A stretch of 64,000 bases of DNA from Auanema rhodensis (lineage: Eukaryota; Nematoda; Chromadorea; Rhabditida; Rhabditidae). Below are positions 36,878 through 50,400 of the stretch, one piece after another. Position 1 is the first letter of the stretch. Every line of letters starts with the position of its first letter. Both the position numbers and the translations under genes were made by a program. A model generated the notes under the pieces. The model made no database searches. It saw only the letters and a list, made by a program, of their open reading frames with translations, and was not told the origin of the DNA. The stretch lies in contig OZ059899.1 in NCBI GenBank assembly GCA_964057225.1, positions 20,468,501 to 20,532,500 on the forward strand, written 5' to 3'.

Positions 36878-39800
36878 TTGAAAAATGATGCATTAGTGTA
36901 TGTTGAGTTTCCATGTACACTCAACATTGCTTCCAAAAACATTTTGACAAAAATTTTTCCGAAAAATTTCGAAAAAATTTCGCGAAAAGTAGATGTTTTT
37001 AGATTCCTTTTCTCAAGGCAAAGACGATGGACAATGTTATTCAACGAAAAAATTATTTCTGCAGGGTGAAAATCGAGGATATAAGTGTGAACTTATATCA
37101 GTTGATATCTCGGTGCATTTTTAAGCTAGCGCAAATCTGATAACACAGATCGACGCAGCTTAAAAATCCGCATCGAATGCATTATACTACATTGAGAAAC
37201 GCTTAATACAGAACTTAGTTATGATCGTTTGAAAAATGATGCATTACTGTAAGTTGAGTTTCCATGTACACTCAACATTGCTTCCAAAAACATTTTGACA
37301 AAAATTTTTCCGAAAAATTTCAAAATAATTTCGCAAAAAGTAGATGTTTTTAGATTCCTTTTTTCAAGGCAAAGACGATGGACAATGTTATTCAAAGAAA
37401 AAAATAATTCTGCAGGGTGAAAATCGAGGATATAAGTGTGAACTTATATCAGTTGATATCTCGGTGCATTTTTAAGCTAGCGCAAATCTGATAACACAGA
37501 TCGACGCAGCTTAAAAATCCGCATCAAATGCACTATACTGCATTGAGAAACGCTTAATACAAAAATTAGTTATGATCGTTTGAAAAAAGATGCATTAGTG
37601 TATGTTGAGTTTCCATGTACACTCAACATTGCTTCCAAAAACATTTTGACAAAAATTTTTCCAAAAAATTTCAAAATAATTTCGCAAAAAGTAAATGTTT
37701 TTAGATTCCTTTCTCCAAGGCAAAGACGATGGACAATGTTATTCAACGAAAAAATTAATTCTGCAGGGTGAAAATCGAGGATATAAGTGTGAACTTATAT
37801 CAGTTGATATCTCGGTGCATTTTTAAGCTAGCGCAAATCTGATAACACAGATCGACGCAGCTTAAAAATCCGCATCGAATGCACTATACTACATTGAAAA
37901 ACGCTTGATACAAAAATTAGTTATGATCGTTTGAAAAAAGATGCATTAGTGTATGTTGAGTTTCCATGTACACTCAACATTGCTTCCAAAAACATTTTTA
38001 CAAAAATTTTTCCAAAAAATTTCAAAATAATTTCGCAAAAAGTAAATGTTTTTAGATTCCTTTCTCCAAGGCAAAGACGATGGACAATGTTATTCAACGA
38101 AAAAATTAATTCTGCAGGGTGAAAATCGAGGATATAAGTGTGAACTTATATCAGTTGATATCTCGGTGCATTTTTAAGCTAGCGCAAATCTGATAACACA
38201 GATCGACGCAGCTTAAAAATCCGCATCGAATGCACTATACTACATTGAGAAACGCTTGATACAAAAATTAGTTATGATCGTTTGAAAAAAGATGCATTAG
38301 TGTATGTTGAGTTTCCATGTACACTCAACATTGCTTCCAAAAACATTTTTACAAAAATTTTTCCGAAAAATTTCGAAATAATTTCGCAAAAAGTAGATGT
38401 TTTTAGATTCCTTTTTTCAAGGCAAAGACGATTAACATTGTTATTCACCGAAAAAATTGATTCTGCAGGGTGAAAATCGAGGATATAAGTGTGAACTTAT
38501 ATCAGTTGATATCTCGGTGCATTTTTAAGCTAGCGCAAATCTGATAACACAGATCGACGCAGCTTGAAAATCCGCATCGAATGCAGTATACAACATTGAG
38601 AAACGCTTAATACAAAACTTAGTTATGATCGTTTGAAAAATGATGCATTACTGTAAGTTGAGTTTCCATGTACACTCAACATTGCTTCCAAAAACATTTT
38701 GACAAAAATTTTTCCGAAAAATTTCAAAATAATTTCGCAAAAAGTAGATGTTTTTAGATTCCTTTTTTCAAGGCAAAGACGATGGACAATGTTATTCAAC
38801 GAAAAAATTAATTCTGCAGGGTGAAAATCGAGGATATAAGTGTGAACTTATATCAGTTGATATCTCGGTGCATTTTTAAGCTAGCGCAAATCTGATAACA
38901 CAGATCGACGCAGCTTAAAAATCAGCATCGAATGCACTATACTACATTGAGAAACGCTTGATACAAAAATTAGGTATGATCGTTTGAAAAATGATGCATT
39001 AGTGTATGTTGAGTTTCCATGTACACTCAACATTGCTTCCAAAAACATTTTGACAAAAATTTTTCCGAAAAATTTCGAAAAAATTTCGCGAAAAGTAGAT
39101 GTTTTTAGATTCCTTTTCTCAAGGCAAAGACGATGGACAATGTTATTCAACGAAAAAATTATTTCTGCAGGGTGAAAATCGAGGATATAAGTGTGAACTT
39201 ATATCAGTTGATATCTCGGTGCATTTTTAAGCTAGCGCAAATCTGATAACACAGATCGACGCAGCTTAAAAATCCGCATCGAATGCATTATACTACATTG
39301 AGAAACGCTTAATACAGAACTTAGTTATGATCGTTTGAAAAATGATGCATTACTGTAAGTTGAGTTTCCATGTACACTCAACATTGCTTCCAAAAACATT
39401 TTGACAAAAATTTTTCCGAAAAATTTCAAAATAATTTCGCAAAAAGTAGATGTTTTTAGATTCCTTTTTTCAAGGCAAAGACGATGGACAATGTTATTCA
39501 AAGAAAAAAATAATTCTGCAGGGTGAAAATCGAGGATATAAGTGTGAACTTATATCAGTTGATATCTCGGTGCATTTTTAAGCTAGCGCAAATCTGATAA
39601 CACAGATCGACGCAGCTTAAAAATCCGCATCAAATGCACTATACTGCATTGAGAAACGCTTAATACAAAAATTAGTTATGATCGTTTGAAAAATGATGCA
39701 TTAGTGTATGTTGAGTTTCCATGTACACTCAACATTGCTTCCAAAAACATTTTGACAAAAATTTTTCCGAAAAATTTTAAAATAATTTCGCAAAGAGTAG

Positions 39801-41089
39801 GTGTTTTCAGATTCCTTTTTTCAAGGCAAAGACGATGGACAATGTTATTCAACGAAAAAATTAATTCTGCAGGGTGAAAATCGAGGATATAAGTGTGAAC
39901 TTATATCAGTTGATATCTCGGTGCATTTTTAAGCTAGCGCAAATCTGATAACACAGATCGACGCAGCTTAAAAATCCGCATCGAATGCACTATACTACAT
40001 TGAGAAACGCTTGATACAAAAATTAGTTATGATCGTTTGAAAAAAGATGCATTAGTGTATGTTGAGTTTCCATGTACACTCAACATTGCTTCCAAAAACA
40101 TTTTGACAAAAATTTTTCCAAAAAATTTCAAAATAATTTCGCAAAAAGTAAATGTTTTTAGATTCCTTTCTCCAAGGCAAAGACGATGGACAATGTTATT
40201 CAACGAAAAAATTAATTCTGCAGGGTGAAAATCGAGGATATAAGTGTGAACTTATATCAGTTGATATCTCGGTGCATTTTTAAGCTAGCGCAAATCTGAT
40301 AACACAGATCGACGCAGCTTAAAAATCCGCATCGAATGCACTATACTACATTGAAAAACGCTTGATACAAAAATTAGTTATGATCGTTTGAAAAAAGATG
40401 CATTAGTGTATGTTGAGTTTCCATGTACACTCAACATTGCTTCCAAAAACATTTTTACAAAAATTTTTCCAAAAAATTTCAAAATAATTTCGCAAAAAGT
40501 AAATGTTTTTAGATTCCTTTCTCCAAGGCAAAGACGATGGACAATGTTATTCAACGAAAAAATTAATTCTGCAGGGTGAAAATCGAGGATATAAGTGTGA
40601 ACTTATATCAGTTGATATCTCGGTGCATTTTTAAGCTAGCGCAAATCTGATAACACAGATCGACGCAGCTTAAAAATCCGCATCGAATGCACTATACTAC
40701 ATTGAGAAACGCTTGATACAAAAATTAGTTATGATCGTTTGAAAAAAGATGCATTAGTGTATGTTGAGTTTCCATGTACACTCAACATTGCTTCCAAAAA
40801 CATTTTTACAAAAATTTTTCCGAAAAATTTCGAAATAATTTCGCAAAAAGTAGATGTTTTTAGATTCCTTTTTTCAAGGCAAAGACGATTAACATTGTTA
40901 TTCACCGAAAAAATTGATTCTGCAGGGTGAAAATCGAGGATATAAGTGTGAACTTATATCAGTTGATATCTCGGTGCATTTTTAAGCTAGCGCAAATCTG
41001 ATAACACAGATCGACGCAGCTTGAAAATCCGCATCGAATGCAGTATACAACATTGAGAAACGCTTAATACAAAACTTAGTTATGATCGT
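36878..41089 (+). repeat. Overlapping family B duplications (2106- and 2457-bp offsets)
   Basis: The rare states ATACAGAACTTAG (37205 and 39311) and CAAAGAAAAAAATAATTC (near 37393 and 39499) are 2106 bp apart. Just downstream the matching offset becomes 2457 bp (37580 with 40037, 38282 with 40739), because one extra monomer (39686) lies in the second copy. Confidence 0.8.
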
Positions 41090-41791
41090 TTGAAAAATGA
41101 TGCATTACTGTAAGTTGAGTTTCCATGTACACTCAACATTGCTTCCAAAAACATTTTGACAAAAATTTTTCCGAAAAATTTCAAAATAATTTCGCAAAAA
41201 GTAGATGTTTTTAGATTCCTTTTTTCAAGGCAAAGACGATGGACAATGTTATTCAAAGAAAAAATTAATTCTGCAGGGTGAAAATCGAGGATATAAGTGT
41301 GAACTTATATCAGTTGATATCTCGGTGCATTTTTAAGCTAGCGCAAATCTGATAACACAGATCGACGCAGCTTAAAAATCCGCATCAAATGCACTATACT
41401 GCATTGAGAAACGCTTAATACAAAAATTAGTTATGATCGTTTGAAAAATGATGCATTAGTGTATGTTGAGTTTCCATGTACACTCAACATTGCTTCCAAA
41501 AACATTTTTACAAAAATTTTTCCAAAAAATTTCAAAATAATTTCGCAAAAAGTAAATGTTTTTAGATTCCTTTCTCCAAGGCAAAGACGATGGACAATGT
41601 TATTCAACGAAAAAATTAATTCTGCAGGGTGAAAATCGAGGATATAAGTGTGAACTTATATCAGTTGATATCTCGGTGCATTTTTAAGCTAGCGCAAATC
41701 TGATAACACAGATCGACGCAGCTTAAAAATCCGCATCGAATGCACTATACTACATTGAGAAACGCTTGATACAAAAATTAGTTATGATCGT

Positions 41792-44599
41792 TTGAAAAAA
41801 GATGCATTAGTGTATGTTGAGTTTCCATGTACACTCAACATTGCTTCCAAAAACATTTTTACAAAAATTTTTCCGAAAAATTTCGAAATAATTTCGCAAA
41901 AAGTAGATGTTTTTAGATTCCTTTTTTCAAGGCAAAGACGATTAACATTGTTATTCACCGAAAAAATTGATTCTGCAGGGTGAAAATCGAGGATATAAGT
42001 GTGAACTTATATCAGTTGATATCTCGGTGCATTTTTAAGCTAGCGCAAATCTGATAACACAGATCGACGCAGCTTGAAAATCCGCATCGAATGCAGTATA
42101 CAACATTGAGAAACGCTTAATACAAAACTTAGTTATGATCGTTTGAAAAATGATGCATTACTGTAAGTTGAGTTTCCATGTACACTCAACATTGCTTCCA
42201 AAAACATTTTGACAAAAATTTTTCCGAAAAATTTCAAAATAATTTCGCAAAAAGTAGATGTTTTTAGATTCCTTTTTTCAAGGCAAAGACGATGGACAAT
42301 GTTATTCAAAGAAAAAATTAATTCTGCAGGGTGAAAATCGAGGATATAAGTGTGAACTTATATCAGTTGATATCTCGGTGCATTTTTAAGCTAGCGCAAA
42401 TCTGATAACACAGATCGACGCAGCTTAAAAATCCGCATCAAATGCACTATACTGCATTGAGAAACGCTTAATACAAAAATTAGTTATGATCGTTTGAAAA
42501 ATGATGCATTAGTGTATGTTGAGTTTCCATGTACACTCAACATTGCTTCCAAAAACATTTTGACAAAAATTTTTCCGAAAAATTTTAAAATAATTTCGCA
42601 AAGAGTAGGTGTTTTCAGATTCCTTTTTTCAAGGCAAAGACGATGGACAATGTTATTCAACGAAAAAATTAATTCTGCAGGGTGAAAATCGAGGATATAA
42701 GTGTGAACTTATATCAGTTGATATCTCGGTGCATTTTTAAGCTAGCGCAAATCTGATAACACAGATCGACGCAGCTTAAAAATCCGCATCGAATGCACTA
42801 TACTACATTGAGAAACGCTTGATACAAAAATTAGTTATGATCGTTTGAAAAAAGATGCATTAGTGTATGTTGAGTTTCCATGTACACTCAACATTGCTTC
42901 CAAAAACATTTTGACAAAAATTTTTCCAAAAAATTTCAAAATAATTTCGCAAAAAGTAAATGTTTTTAGATTCCTTTCTCCAAGGCAAAGACGATGGACA
43001 ATGTTATTCAACGAAAAAATTAATTCTGCAGGGTGAAAATCGAGGATATAAGTGTGAACTTATATCAGTTGATATCTCGGTGCATTTTTAAGCTAGCGCA
43101 AATCTGATAACACAGATCGACGCAGCTTAAAAATCCGCATCGAATGCACTATACTACATTGAAAAACGCTTGATACAAAAATTAGTTATGATCGTTTGAA
43201 AAAAGATGCATTAGTGTATGTTGAGTTTCCATGTACACTCAACATTGCTTCCAAAAACATTTTTACAAAAATTTTTCCGAAAAATTTCGAAATAATTTCG
43301 CAAAAAGTAGATGTTTTTAGATTCCTTTTTTCAAGGCAAAGACGATTAACATTGTTATTCACCGAAAAAATTGATTCTGCAGGGTGAAAATCGAGGATAT
43401 AAGTGTGAACTTATATCAGTTGATATCTCGGTGCATTTTTAAGCTAGCGCAAATCTGATAACACAGATCGACGCAGCTTGAAAATCCGCATCGAATGCAG
43501 TATACAACATTGAGAAACGCTTAATACAAAACTTAGTTATGATCGTTTGAAAAATGATGCATTACTGTAAGTTGAGTTTCCATGTACACTCAACATTGCT
43601 TCCAAAAACATTTTGACAAAAATTTTTCCGAAAAATTTCAAAATAATTTCGCAAAAAGTAGATGTTTTTAGATTCCTTTTTTCAAGGCAAAGACGATGGA
43701 CAATGTTATTCAAAGAAAAAATTAATTCTGCAGGGTGAAAATCGAGGATATAAGTGTGAACTTATATCAGTTGATATCTCGGTGCATTTTTAAGCTAGCG
43801 CAAATCTGATAACACAGATCGACGCAGCTTAAAAATCCGCATCAAATGCACTATACTGCATTGAGAAACGCTTAATACAAAAATTAGTTATGATCGTTTG
43901 AAAAATGATGCATTAGTGTATGTTGAGTTTCCATGTACACTCAACATTGCTTCCAAAAACATTTTGACAAAAATTTTTCCGAAAAATTTTAAAATAATTT
44001 CGCAAAGAGTAGGTGTTTTCAGATTCCTTTTTTCAAGGCAAAGACGATGGACAATGTTATTCAACGAAAAAATTAATTCTGCAGGGTGAAAATCGAGGAT
44101 ATAAGTGTGAACTTATATCAGTTGATATCTCGGTGCATTTTTAAGCTAGCGCAAATCTGATAACACAGATCGACGCAGCTTAAAAATCCGCATCGAATGC
44201 ACTATACTACATTGAGAAACGCTTGATACAAAAATTAGTTATGATCGTTTGAAAAAAGATGCATTAGTGTATGTTGAGTTTCCATGTACACTCAACATTG
44301 CTTCCAAAAACATTTTGACAAAAATTTTTCCAAAAAATTTCAAAATAATTTCGCAAAAAGTAAATGTTTTTAGATTCCTTTCTCCAAGGCAAAGACGATG
44401 GACAATGTTATTCAACGAAAAAATTAATTCTGCAGGGTGAAAATCGAGGATATAAGTGTGAACTTATATCAGTTGATATCTCGGTGCATTTTTAAGCTAG
44501 CGCAAATCTGATAACACAGATCGACGCAGCTTAAAAATCCGCATCGAATGCACTATACTACATTGAAAAACGCTTGATACAAAAATTAGTTATGATCGT
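41792..44599 (+). repeat. Family B 4-monomer tandem duplication (1404 bp)
   Basis: Monomer order ACGATTAACATTG type, CTGTAAG type, AAAGAGTAGGTG type, GTAAATG type occurs at 41792-43195 and again at 43196-44599. The rare state GTGTTTTCAGATTCC (near 42610 and 44015) is shared. Confidence 0.83.
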
Positions 44600-45652
44600 T
44601 TGAAAAAAGATGCATTAGTGTATGTTGAGTTTCCATGTACACTCAACATTGCTTCCAAAAACATTTTTACAAAAATTTTTCCAAAAAATTTCAAAATAAT
44701 TTCGCAAAAAGTAAATGTTTTTAGATTCCTTTCTCCAAGGCAAAGACGATGGACAATGTTATTCAACGAAAAAATTAATTCTGCAGGGTGAAAATCGAGG
44801 ATATAAGTGTGAACTTATATCAGTTGATATCTCGGTGCATTTTTAAGCTAGCGCAAATCTGATAACACAGATCGACGCAGCTTAAAAATCCGCATCGAAT
44901 GCACTATACTACATTGAGAAACGCTTGATACAAAAATTAGTTATGATCGTTTGAAAAAAGATGCATTAGTGTATGTTGAGTTTCCATGTACACTCAACAT
45001 TGCTTCCAAAAACATTTTGACAAAAATTTTTCCAAAAAATTTCAAAATAATTTCGCAAAAAGTAAATGTTTTTAGATTCCTTTCTCCAAGGCAAAGACGA
45101 TGGACAATGTTATTCAACGAAAAAATTAATTCTGCAGGGTGAAAATCGAGGATATAAGTGTGAACTTATATCAGTTGATATCTCGGTGCATTTTTAAGCT
45201 AGCGCAAATCTGATAACACAGATCGACGCAGCTTAAAAATCCGCATCGAATGCACTATACTACATTGAAAAACGCTTGATACAAAAATTAGTTATGATCG
45301 TTTGAAAAAAGATGCATTAGTGTATGTTGAGTTTCCATGTACACTCAACATTGCTTCCAAAAACATTTTTACAAAAATTTTTCCAAAAAATTTCAAAATA
45401 ATTTCGCAAAAAGTAAATGTTTTTAGATTCCTTTCTCCAAGGCAAAGACGATGGACAATGTTATTCAACGAAAAAATTAATTCTGCAGGGTGAAAATCGA
45501 GGATATAAGTGTGAACTTATATCAGTTGATATCTCGGTGCATTTTTAAGCTAGCGCAAATCTGATAACACAGATCGACGCAGCTTAAAAATCCGCATCGA
45601 ATGCACTATACTACATTGAGAAACGCTTGATACAAAAATTAGTTATGATCGT
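44249..45652 (+). repeat. Family B 2-monomer tandem duplication (702 bp)
   Basis: GTAAATG-type monomers alternate between CATTTTGACAAAAA and CATTTTTACAAAAA at 44249/44600 and 44951/45302. Their preceding tails alternate as well (CATTGAGAAACG, CATTGAAAAACG). This is a minimal dimeric higher-order unit. Confidence 0.8.
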
Positions 45653-47407
45653 TTGAAAAAAGATGCATTAGTGTATGTTGAGTTTCCATGTACACTCAAC
45701 ATTGCTTCCAAAAACATTTTTACAAAAATTTTTCCGAAAAATTTCGAAATAATTTCGCAAAAAGTAGATGTTTTTAGATTCCTTTTTTCAAGGCAAAGAC
45801 GATTAACATTGTTATTCACCGAAAAAATTGATTCTGCAGGGTGAAAATCGAGGATATAAGTGTGAACTTATATCAGTTGATATCTCGGTGCATTTTTAAG
45901 CTAGCGCAAATCTGATAACACAGATCGACGCAGCTTGAAAATCCGCATCGAATGCAGTATACAACATTGAGAAACGCTTAATACAAAACTTAGTTATGAT
46001 CGTTTGAAAAATGATGCATTAGTGTATGTTGAGTTTCCATGTACACTCAACATTGCTTCCAAAAACATTTTGACAAAAATTTTTCCGAAAAATTTCGAAA
46101 AAATTTCGCAAAAAGTAGATGTTTTTAGATTCCTTTTTTCAAGGCAAAGACGATGGACAATGTTATTCAACGAAAAAATTATTTCTGCAGGGTGAAAATC
46201 GAGGATATAAGTGTGAACTTATATCAGTTGATATCTCGGTGCATTTTTAAGCTAGCGCAAATCTGATAACACAGATCGACGCAGCTTGAAAATCCGCATC
46301 GAATGCACTATACAACATTGAGAAACGCTCAATACAAAAATTAGTTATGATCGTTTGAAAAATGATGCATTAGTGTATGTTGAGTTTCCATGTACACTCA
46401 ACATTGCTTCCAAAAACATTTTGACAAAAATTTTTCCGAAAAATTTCAAAATAATTTCGCGAAAAGTAGATGTTTTTAGATTCCTTTTTTCAAGGCAAAG
46501 ACGATGGACAATGTTATTCAACGAAAAAATTAATTCTCCAGGGTGAAAATCGAGGATATAAGTGTGAACTTATATCAGTTGATATCTCGGTGCATTTTTA
46601 AGCTAGCGCAAATCTGATAACACAGATCGACGCAGCTTAAAAATCCGCATCGAATGCACTATACTGCATTGAGAAACGCTTAATACAAAAGTTAGTTATG
46701 ATCGTTTGAAAAATGATGCATTAGTGTATGTTGAGTTTCCATGTACACTCAACATTGCTTCCAAAAACATTTTGACAAAAATTTTTCCGAAAAATTTCAA
46801 AATAATTTCGCAAAAATTAGATGTTTTTAGATTCCTTTTTTCAAGGCAAAGACGATGGACAATGTTATTCAACGAAAAAATTAATTCTGCAGGGTGAAAA
46901 TCGAGGATATAAGTGTGAACTTATATCAGTTGATATCTCGGTGCATTTTTAAGCTAGCGCAAATCTGATAACACAGATCGACGCAGCTTAAAAATCCGCA
47001 TCGAATGCACTATACTACATTGAGAAATGCTTAATACAAAAGTTAGTTATGATCGTTTGAAAAATGATGCATTAGTGTATGTTGAGTTTCCATGTACACT
47101 CAACATTGCTTCCAAAAACATTTTGACAAAAATTTTTCCGAAAAATTTCAAAATAATTTCGCAAAAATTAGATGTTTTTAGATTCCTTTTTTCAAGGCAA
47201 AGACGATGGACAATGTTATTCAACGAAAAAATTAATTCTGCAGGGTGAAAATCGAGGATATAAGTGTGAACTTATATCAGTTGATATCTCGGTGCATTTT
47301 TAAGCTAGCGCAAATCTGATAACACAGATCGACGCAGCTTAAAAATCTGCATCGAATGCACTATACTACATTGAAAAACGCTTGATACAAAAATTAGGTA
47401 TGATCGT

Positions 47408-50400
47408 TTGAAAAAAGATGCATTAGTGTATGTTGAGTTTCCATGTACACTCAACATTGCTTCCAAAAACATTTTTACAAAAATTTTTCCGAAAAATTTC
47501 GAAATAATTTCGCAAAAAGTAGATGTTTTTAGATTCCTTTTTTCAAGGCAAAGACGATTAACATTGTTATTCAACGAAAAAATTGATTCTGCAGGGTGAA
47601 AATCGAGGATATAAGTGTGAACTTATATCAGTTGATATCTCGGTGCATTTTTAAGCTAGCGCAAATCTGATAACACAGATCGACGCAGCTTAAAAATCCG
47701 CATCGAATGCACTATACTACATTGAGAAACGCTTAATACAAAAGTTAGTTATGATCGTTTGAAAAATGATGCATTAGTGTATGTTGAGTTTCCATGTACA
47801 CTCAACATTGCTTCCAAAAACATTTTGACAAAAATTTTTCCGAAAAATTTCAAAATAATTTCGCGAAAATTAGATGTTTTTAGATTTCTTTTTTCAAGGC
47901 AAAGACGATGGACAATGTTATTCAACGAAAAAATTAATTCTGCAGGGTGAAAATCGAGGATATAAGTGTGAACTTATATCAGTTGATATCTCGGTGCATT
48001 TTTAAGCTAGCGCAAATCTGATAACACAGATCGACGCAGCTTAAAAATCCGCATCGAATGCACTATACTACATTGAAAAACGCTTGATACAAAAATTAGG
48101 TATGATCGTTTGAAAAATGATGCATTAGTGTATGTTGAGTTTTCATGTACACTCAACATTGCTTCCAAAAACATTTTTACAAAAATTTTTCCGAAAAATT
48201 TCGAAATAATTTCGCAAAAAGTAGATGTTTTTAGATTCCTTTTTTCAAGGCAAAGACGATTAACATTGTTATTCAACGAAAAAATTGATTCTTCAGGGTG
48301 AAAATCGAGGATATAAGTGTGAACTTATATCAGTTGATATCTCGGTGCATTTTTAAGCTAGCGCAAATCTGATAACACAGATCGACGCAGCTTGAAAATC
48401 CGCATCGAATGCAGTATACAACATTGAGAAACGCTTAATACAAAACTTAGTTATGATCGTTTGAAAAATGATGCATTAGTGTATGTTGAGTTTTCATGTA
48501 CACTCAACATTGCTTCCAAAAACATTTTGACAAAAAGTTTTCCGAAAAATTTCAAAATAATTTCGCGAAAAGTAGATGTTTTTAGATTCCTTTTTCCAAG
48601 GCAAAGACGATGGACAATGTTATTCAACGAAAAAATTATTTCTGCAGGGTGAAAATCGAGGATATAAGTGTGAACTTATATCAGTTGATATCTCGGTGCA
48701 TTTTTAAGCTAGCGCAAATCTGATAACACAGATCGACGCAGCTTAAAAATCCGCATCGAATGCACTATACAACATTGAGAAACGCTTGATACAAAAATTA
48801 GTTATGATCGTTTGAAAAATGATGCATTAGTGTATGTTGAGTTTCCATGTACACTCAACATTGCTTCCAAAAACATTTTGACAAAAATTTTTCCGAAAAA
48901 TTTCAAAATAATTTCGCAAAAAGTAGATGTTTTTAGATTCCTTTTTTCAAGGCAAAGACGATGGACAATGTTATTCAACGAAAAAATTAATTCTGCAGGG
49001 TGAAAATCGAGGATATAAGTGTGAACTTATATCAGTTGATATCTCGGTGCATTTTTAAGCTAGCGCAAATCTGATAACACAGATCGACGCAGCTTGAAAA
49101 TCCGCATCGAATGCAGTATACAACATTGAGAAACGCTTAATACAAAACTTAGTTATGATCGTTTGAAAAATGATGCATTAGTGTATGTTGAGTTTCCATG
49201 TACACTCAACATTGCTTCCAAAAACATTTTGACAAAAAGTTTTCCGAAAAATTTCAAAATAATTTCGCGAAAAGTAGATGTTTTTAGATTCCTTTTTCCA
49301 AGGCAAAGACGATGGACAATGTTATTCAACGAAAAAATTATTTCTGCAGGGTGAAAATCGAGGATATAAGTGTGAACTTATATCAGTTGATATCTCGGTG
49401 CATTTTTAAGCTAGCGCAAATCTGATAACACAGATCGACGCAGCTTAAAAATCCGCATCGAATGCACTATACAACATTGAGAAACGCTTGATACAAAAAT
49501 TAGTTATGATCGTTTGAAAAATGATGCATTAGTGTATGTTGAGTTTCCATGTACACTCAACATTGCTTCCAAAAACATTTTGACAAAAATTTTTCCGAAA
49601 AATTTCAAAATAATTTCGCAAAAATTAGATGTTTTTAGATTCCTTTTTTCAAGGCAAAGACGATGGACAATGTTATTCAACGAAAAAATTAATTCTGCAG
49701 GGTGAAAATCGAGGATATAAGTGTGAACTTATATCAGTTGATATCTCGGTGCATTTTTAAGCTAGCGCAAATCTGATAACACAGATCGACGCAGCTTAAA
49801 AATCCGCATCGAATGCACTATACTACATTGAGAAACGCTTAATACAAAAGTTAGTTATGATCGTTTGAAAAATGATGCATTAGTGTATGTTGAGTTTCCA
49901 TGTACACTCAACATTGCTTCCAAAAACATTTTGACAAAAATTTTTCCGAAAAATTTCAAAATAATTTCGCAAAAATTAGATGTTTTTAGATTCCTTTTTT
50001 CAAGGCAAAGACGATGGACAATGTTATTCAACGAAAAAATTAATTCTGCAGGGTGAAAATCGAGGATATAAGTGTGAACTTATATCAGTTGATATCTCGG
50101 TGCAATTTTAAGCTAGCGCAAATCTGGTAATACAGATCGACGCAGCTTAAAAATCCGCATCGAATGCACTATACTGCATTGAGAAACGCTTAATACAAAA
50201 GTTAGTTATGATCGTTTGAAAAATGATGCATTAGTGTATGTTGAGTTTCCATGTACACTCAACATTGCTTCCAAAAACATTTTGACAAAAATTTTTCCGA
50301 AAAATTTCAAAATAATTTCGCAAAAATTAGATGTTTTTAGATTCCTTTTTTCAAGGCAAAGACGATGGACAATGTTATTCAACGAAAAAATTAATTCTGC